In this document: positions 59,633-64,000 of the stretch, piece by piece | Numbering within the stretch: the stretch's first letter is position 1 | Layout of the letters: the number at the start of each line of letters is the position of its first letter | NCBI GenBank assembly: GCA_904396495.1 | Contig: CAJFOJ010000004.1 | Span: 28,570-92,569, forward strand | Reading direction: 5' to 3' | Source: an uncultured Oscillospiraceae bacterium | GTDB lineage: Bacteria > Bacillota > Clostridia > Oscillospirales > Ruminococcaceae | DNA length: 64,000 nucleotides | The notes under the pieces: generated by a model | Databases searched by the model: none | What the model was told of the DNA's origin: nothing | Seen by the model: the letters and a program-made list of their open reading frames with translations, nothing else | Made by a program: the position numbers and the translations under genes

Positions 59633-60703
59633 ATGAGCAAAATAAAATTCCAAAAATTTTTGTGTATTTCTTTGGTAGGATTACTAAGCCTGAGCGGCTG
59701 CGGCGGCGATGAAAATTCATCCTTAGTTTCACAAGAACCCACCTCAGTCGTAATTGAAAGCCCTGCGCCCACCGATACCATCCTCAATCCTTTAACGGGT
59801 AATCCCGGCTTTTGCGAAAATGCCGTCGGAAAGCGTCCAATTGCCGTCATGGTGAACAACATCGGCCAGGCATTACCCCACCGTGGGCTTTCCAAAGCGG
59901 ACATCGTGTACGAGGTAGTGGTGGAAGGCGGCATCACCCGAATGATGGCGGTCTTCGCCGATCAGGATCATGTCCCTTATGTGGGCCCTGTGCGGAGCGC
60001 ACGGCACTATTACGTTGATTTGGCTCTTCCTTATAACGCAATCTTTGTCCATTTTGGCGGCAGTCCGGCCGGTTACGACCGTATTCAGAGCACTGGAATT
60101 GACCATATCGACGGGATGACCTACAGCAATGACTTTTATCAGGACATGCAGCGCGCCCAAAGCAGAGGGCGGGAGCACAGCTATTTTATCAGTTGGGAAG
60201 AGATTAGCGCTTTGATATCAAAAGCGGGAATTTCCGAGGACGGAGAGACGACAGCCCCGTTTCAGTTTGCCGATCAAGAGAGGTTCCTTTCCGATGAGGA
60301 CGCAAAAGAGGTATTTGTTTCCTTTTCCGGCTCGGCCAACAGCAGTTTTTCTTATAACCGTTCCACCGGATTGTACGACAAATGGCGCAATGGAGAGGAA
60401 CACATCGACGCGGATACCGGCAAAGTCCTCCAGTACAAAAACATTTTGATTTTATATACCAGCATAGGAAGCTACCAAGGAGAAACTTACCGGCGGGAGG
60501 TGTCCCTGAGTTCTGGAGGCGGATATTACATTACAAATGGTGGCAAAGAGCCAATCCAGTGGACGAAAGGAAACTCCGCAAACCAGTTTTCCTTTACAAG
60601 AGAAAATGGAGAAGCATTAACGGTGAATACCGGGAAAACCTATATTTGTATCGTGGGAAAGGATCGGCAGAATCAGACGACTTTCTCCGGCGTAAGCGCC
60701 TAA
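59633..60703 (+). CDS. DUF3048 (YerB-like) lipoprotein
   Basis: 356 residues with a lipoprotein signal (LSGC, Cys23) and the two-part DUF3048 domain: NPLTGNPGFCENAVGKRPIAVMVNNIGQALPHRGLSKADIVYEVVVEGGITRMMAVFAD and VGPVRSARHYYVDLALPYNAIFVHFGGSP. The function of YerB-like proteins is unknown; they are surface lipoproteins of Firmicutes. ATG start 21 bases after the dehydrogenase stop. Confidence 0.92.
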   Translation: MSKIKFQKFLCISLVGLLSLSGCGGDENSSLVSQEPTSVVIESPAPTDTILNPLTGNPGFCENAVGKRPIAVMVNNIGQALPHRGLSKADIVYEVVVEGGITRMMAVFADQDHVPYVGPVRSARHYYVDLALPYNAIFVHFGGSPAGYDRIQSTGIDHIDGMTYSNDFYQDMQRAQSRGREHSYFISWEEISALISKAGISEDGETTAPFQFADQERFLSDEDAKEVFVSFSGSANSSFSYNRSTGLYDKWRNGEEHIDADTGKVLQYKNILILYTSIGSYQGETYRREVSLSSGGGYYITNGGKEPIQWTKGNSANQFSFTRENGEALTVNTGKTYICIVGKDRQNQTTFSGVSA

Positions 60704-60731
60704 TCTAAAGTGGTAGAAAGGAAATTTACCT

Positions 60732-62420
60732 ATGAAATTTTCGGAAATGCCTTATCAGCGTCCTGACAAGGATGAAATTCTTAAAAAGATGGACCATGTT
60801 ATCAATATACTTCGAAATGCCCAAAACACTGAAGAAGCGATCTGTGCCATGAAGGCGATGGAGCAAGTTGTCGTAGATGTAGACACTATGGGAACCATCT
60901 GTCACATCCGCAACACAGTTGACACCACCGACTCCTTTTATGAGGCGGAACGAGAATACAACGACTCCCTTTCTCCAGTCTTGAGTGAAAAGATCCAGGC
61001 GTTTAACAAAGAACTGCTTATATCCAAATTTCGCCCAGAGTTGGAGCAAAAATATGGCGCGCTTCTCTTTACCAATATGGAACTGGATTTACAGGGCTTT
61101 TCCCCGGAAATTATCCCGTTGATGCAACAAGAGAACCAACTGGAAGCAGAGTATCAAAAATTGTACGCATCGGCGAAAATTCCTTTTGACGGCCAAGTGT
61201 TGACTATCGCTCAGTTGTACCCTTATAAGCAAAGTCCGGATCGAACTGTCCGGAAGGCTGCCTGGGAGGCAGAAGGAAGTTTCTTTGATCAACATCATGA
61301 ACAGTTTGACGAAATCTTTGACAAGCTCATTAAAAACAGGACGGAGCAGGCTCAAAAACTGGGCTTTCATGACTTTGTAAAGCTGGGGTATATCCGTCGG
61401 CAGCGCAACTGCTACGGTCCCGAAGAGGTGGCCCGCTTTCGCCGTCAAGTAGTTGAGGAGCTGGTTCCGCTGGCGGTAAAGATCAAGGGAAATCAGGCAA
61501 AACGCATTGATGTACCAAAGCCCAAAATATATGATGATTTGTTTGCTTTCCCAGACGGCAACGCGGTTCCCCAAGGTACTCCAGACGAACTTTTGGCTGC
61601 CGGCAAAAAGATGTACGAGGAAATGTCGCCGGAGACCGCAGCGTTTATCGATCAGATGTTTGAGATGGAGCTGTTTGACGTGCTCGCAAAGGAAGGGAAG
61701 GCGCCGGGCGGCTATTGTACGACGATTTTAGGCTACAATTGTCCCTTTATCTTCTCGAATTTTAATGGGACATCCGGAGATGTGGATGTCCTCACCCACG
61801 AGGCTGGCCACGCATTTGCTTCCTATATTGCCTCCCGGGAAATTGAACTCATCGATTTGAGAAATCCTTCGATGGAGGGCTGCGAAACCCATTCCATGTC
61901 GATGGAGTTTTTAACGGCTCCTTGGCATCATCTGTTCTTTAAAGAGCAAACTTCCAAATACGAACTGTCCCATGCGGAAGACGCCTTGACTTTTGTACCC
62001 TACGGCTGCATGGTGGATCATTTTCAGGAGATTGTCTACTCCCATCCTGAATTGACTCCCCAGCAAAGAAATGAGGAATGGCTAAAACTGGAAAAAATCT
62101 ACCGACCCTATATGGATCATGATGATCTGCCCTTCTATGGCAGGGGAGCGGGATGGCAGCGGCAATTGCACATCTATCTCTATCCCTTCTACTATGTCGA
62201 TTACTGTTTGGCCCAGACTGCCGCCCTCCAGATATGGATGGAAGCGGTGAAAGATCGAGAAAGAGCATGGAAAAAATATTTTGATCTGGTAAAGCTGGGC
62301 GGCACCAAAACCTTTGTCGATCTTCTAAAAAGCGCTGGACTTCAATCTCCATTTGAGGACGGAAGCATTCAAAAAATTGCCCACCCTGTCAGTAGATGGC
62401 TCAATGATCATCAAATATAG
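60732..62420 (+). CDS. M3-family oligoendopeptidase
   Basis: Zinc metallopeptidase that degrades short peptides in the cytoplasm. 562 residues with HEAGH (356-360, HEXXH) and the third ligand Glu in GCETHSM downstream. The N-terminal helices and EIVYSHPELTPQQRNEEWLKLEKIYRPYMDHDD are typical of PepF/M3B enzymes of Clostridia. ATG start with GAAAGG upstream; its own terminator follows. Confidence 0.95.
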   Translation: MKFSEMPYQRPDKDEILKKMDHVINILRNAQNTEEAICAMKAMEQVVVDVDTMGTICHIRNTVDTTDSFYEAEREYNDSLSPVLSEKIQAFNKELLISKFRPELEQKYGALLFTNMELDLQGFSPEIIPLMQQENQLEAEYQKLYASAKIPFDGQVLTIAQLYPYKQSPDRTVRKAAWEAEGSFFDQHHEQFDEIFDKLIKNRTEQAQKLGFHDFVKLGYIRRQRNCYGPEEVARFRRQVVEELVPLAVKIKGNQAKRIDVPKPKIYDDLFAFPDGNAVPQGTPDELLAAGKKMYEEMSPETAAFIDQMFEMELFDVLAKEGKAPGGYCTTILGYNCPFIFSNFNGTSGDVDVLTHEAGHAFASYIASREIELIDLRNPSMEGCETHSMSMEFLTAPWHHLFFKEQTSKYELSHAEDALTFVPYGCMVDHFQEIVYSHPELTPQQRNEEWLKLEKIYRPYMDHDDLPFYGRGAGWQRQLHIYLYPFYYVDYCLAQTAALQIWMEAVKDRERAWKKYFDLVKLGGTKTFVDLLKSAGLQSPFEDGSIQKIAHPVSRWLNDHQI

Positions 62421-62472
62421 TGGCTAACGTGACAATTAATCAATGTTTAAATACCACATATATAACAGGATA

Positions 62473-62505
62473 AATTCCGCAGGAAATTTTTCCCGCGGGA
62501 TTTTT
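62473..62505 (+). terminator. Terminator of the M3 peptidase gene
   Basis: Stem AATTCCGC/GCGGGATT with one G-U pair and an inner GGAAA/TTTCC, followed by TTTTT. Confidence 0.75.
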
Positions 62506-62892
62506 CTATTATTTGCGAATCGCCCAAGATACGTCAGACATAGATAAGCCGCTTCACATTGTGGAGATAAATGATACTGTGTCAAGAGGCTCTCGACCTG
62601 CCATGGATATCATCGGAATCAGAGAACTACCCATTAAATACAACAGGCAGGGGAAGCATACCTAACAAAATTGACATTGATGTAAGGGAAGTAACCTCTT
62701 TCTCTTTATCCTTTGACACAAAGGATTAGAACCGATAATAGTAGAATAAAACATTTTTAGCACCTTGCAAAGACAAAATGAGCTTTTGTTTGCCAATCAA
62801 AGGTTAATACTGTTCTAAAAACAAAATATTATGTGGTCGTTATAGCGGATCTTCGGGTTTTAACGTACAGAGATCAGAATTTTTAATTATCA

Positions 62893-62920
62893 AAACGCCT
62901 GTGAATAATCACAGGCGTTT
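62893..62920 (-). terminator. Terminator of the collagen-like gene
   Basis: Perfect 12-bp stem (AAACGCCTGTGA and complement) with a 4-base ATAA loop, six bases after the stop; the T-run on the minus strand is weak. Confidence 0.7.
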
Positions 62921-62926
62921 ATAGCT

Positions 62927-64000
<1,074 letters not shown>

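Larger units (their letters stand above)
62421..62926. other. 506-base region before the collagen-like gene
   Basis: Besides the M3 terminator and the collagen gene terminator (62893-62920), it holds AT-rich sequence with a stop-free stretch near 62505-62664 on the plus strand (about 53 codons, no good start) and the diverged repeat blocks at 62803-62846 shared with the 50.4-kb region. I find no gene. Confidence 0.5.

Overview
The window reads as chromosomal DNA of a spore-forming, moderate-GC member of the Clostridia, most like an Oscillospiraceae/Ruminococcaceae-type organism. The evidence is an alpha/beta small acid-soluble spore protein gene, a SpoIVFA/SpoIVFB-like pair, a DUF4321 gene beside maf, a ylxM-ffh-rpsP-khpA cluster, many TTG/GTG starts behind strong Shine-Dalgarno sequences, and clean sigma-A promoters and intrinsic terminators. 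The strand arrangement is typical of core chromosome. I see no insertion sequence, prophage, CRISPR array or plasmid feature.

Layout. Bases 1-12.9 kb are one leftward block: zapA, a U32 peptidase-like gene, dut, DUF4321, maf, mreBCD, mrdA (PBP2), minD, mgsA, hisS and aspS (cut by the window edge). From 13 to 26 kb lie shorter units: a DUF1624 acyltransferase, a phosphoesterase, a GntR/ABC transporter operon, pyruvate kinase, a GH27 alpha-galactosidase, a MATE pump, an M23/M50 sporulation-type protease pair, a lipoprotein and a DUF134-NifX regulator. From 26.2 to 34.3 kb is a purine operon read leftward: purE-purC-purF-purM-purN-purO-purH(AICARFT only)-purD. It has a 200-nt leader carrying a small ORF and an intrinsic terminator. 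From 34.4 to 41.4 kb is a leftward housekeeping block: ylxM-ffh-rpsP-khpA, rimM-trmD, ptsH, uvrC and an HD-domain gene. From 41.5 to 50.1 kb most genes point right: a hypothetical gene with an SASP, several Gfo/Idh-type sugar dehydrogenase genes, an AraC regulator, an LCP ligase and a sugar-phosphate isomerase; prmA points left. From 50.1 to 64 kb are a BTAD-type regulator, a polar amino acid ABC transporter, tRNA-Val, an NCS2 permease, an AI-2E-family exporter, another Gfo/Idh gene, a DUF3048 lipoprotein, an M3 oligopeptidase and the 3' part of a large collagen-like GXT-repeat surface or spore protein.

How the parts connect. The first block couples cell elongation and division (MreBCD, PBP2, ZapA, a MinD-like ATPase) to nucleotide and tRNA housekeeping. 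The purine cluster is the most unusual metabolic unit. Its PurF lacks the N-terminal catalytic cysteine of glutamine amidotransferases, and the last two steps are done by a PurO-type cyclohydrolase plus a stand-alone AICAR formyltransferase instead of bifunctional PurH. HPr carries both His15 and Ser46, and cre-like sites lie in the ptsH leader and at the promoter of the isomerase/Gfo pair, which suggests CcpA-type control of sugar use.

Most promising for follow-up are the pur leader (promoter, 33-codon ORF, terminator directly before purE), the Cys-less PurF, the DUF134-NifX promoter/palindrome arrangement, the collagen-like repeat with a regular phase slip every 20 residues, and the MinD without MinC/MinE or a recognisable membrane-targeting tail.
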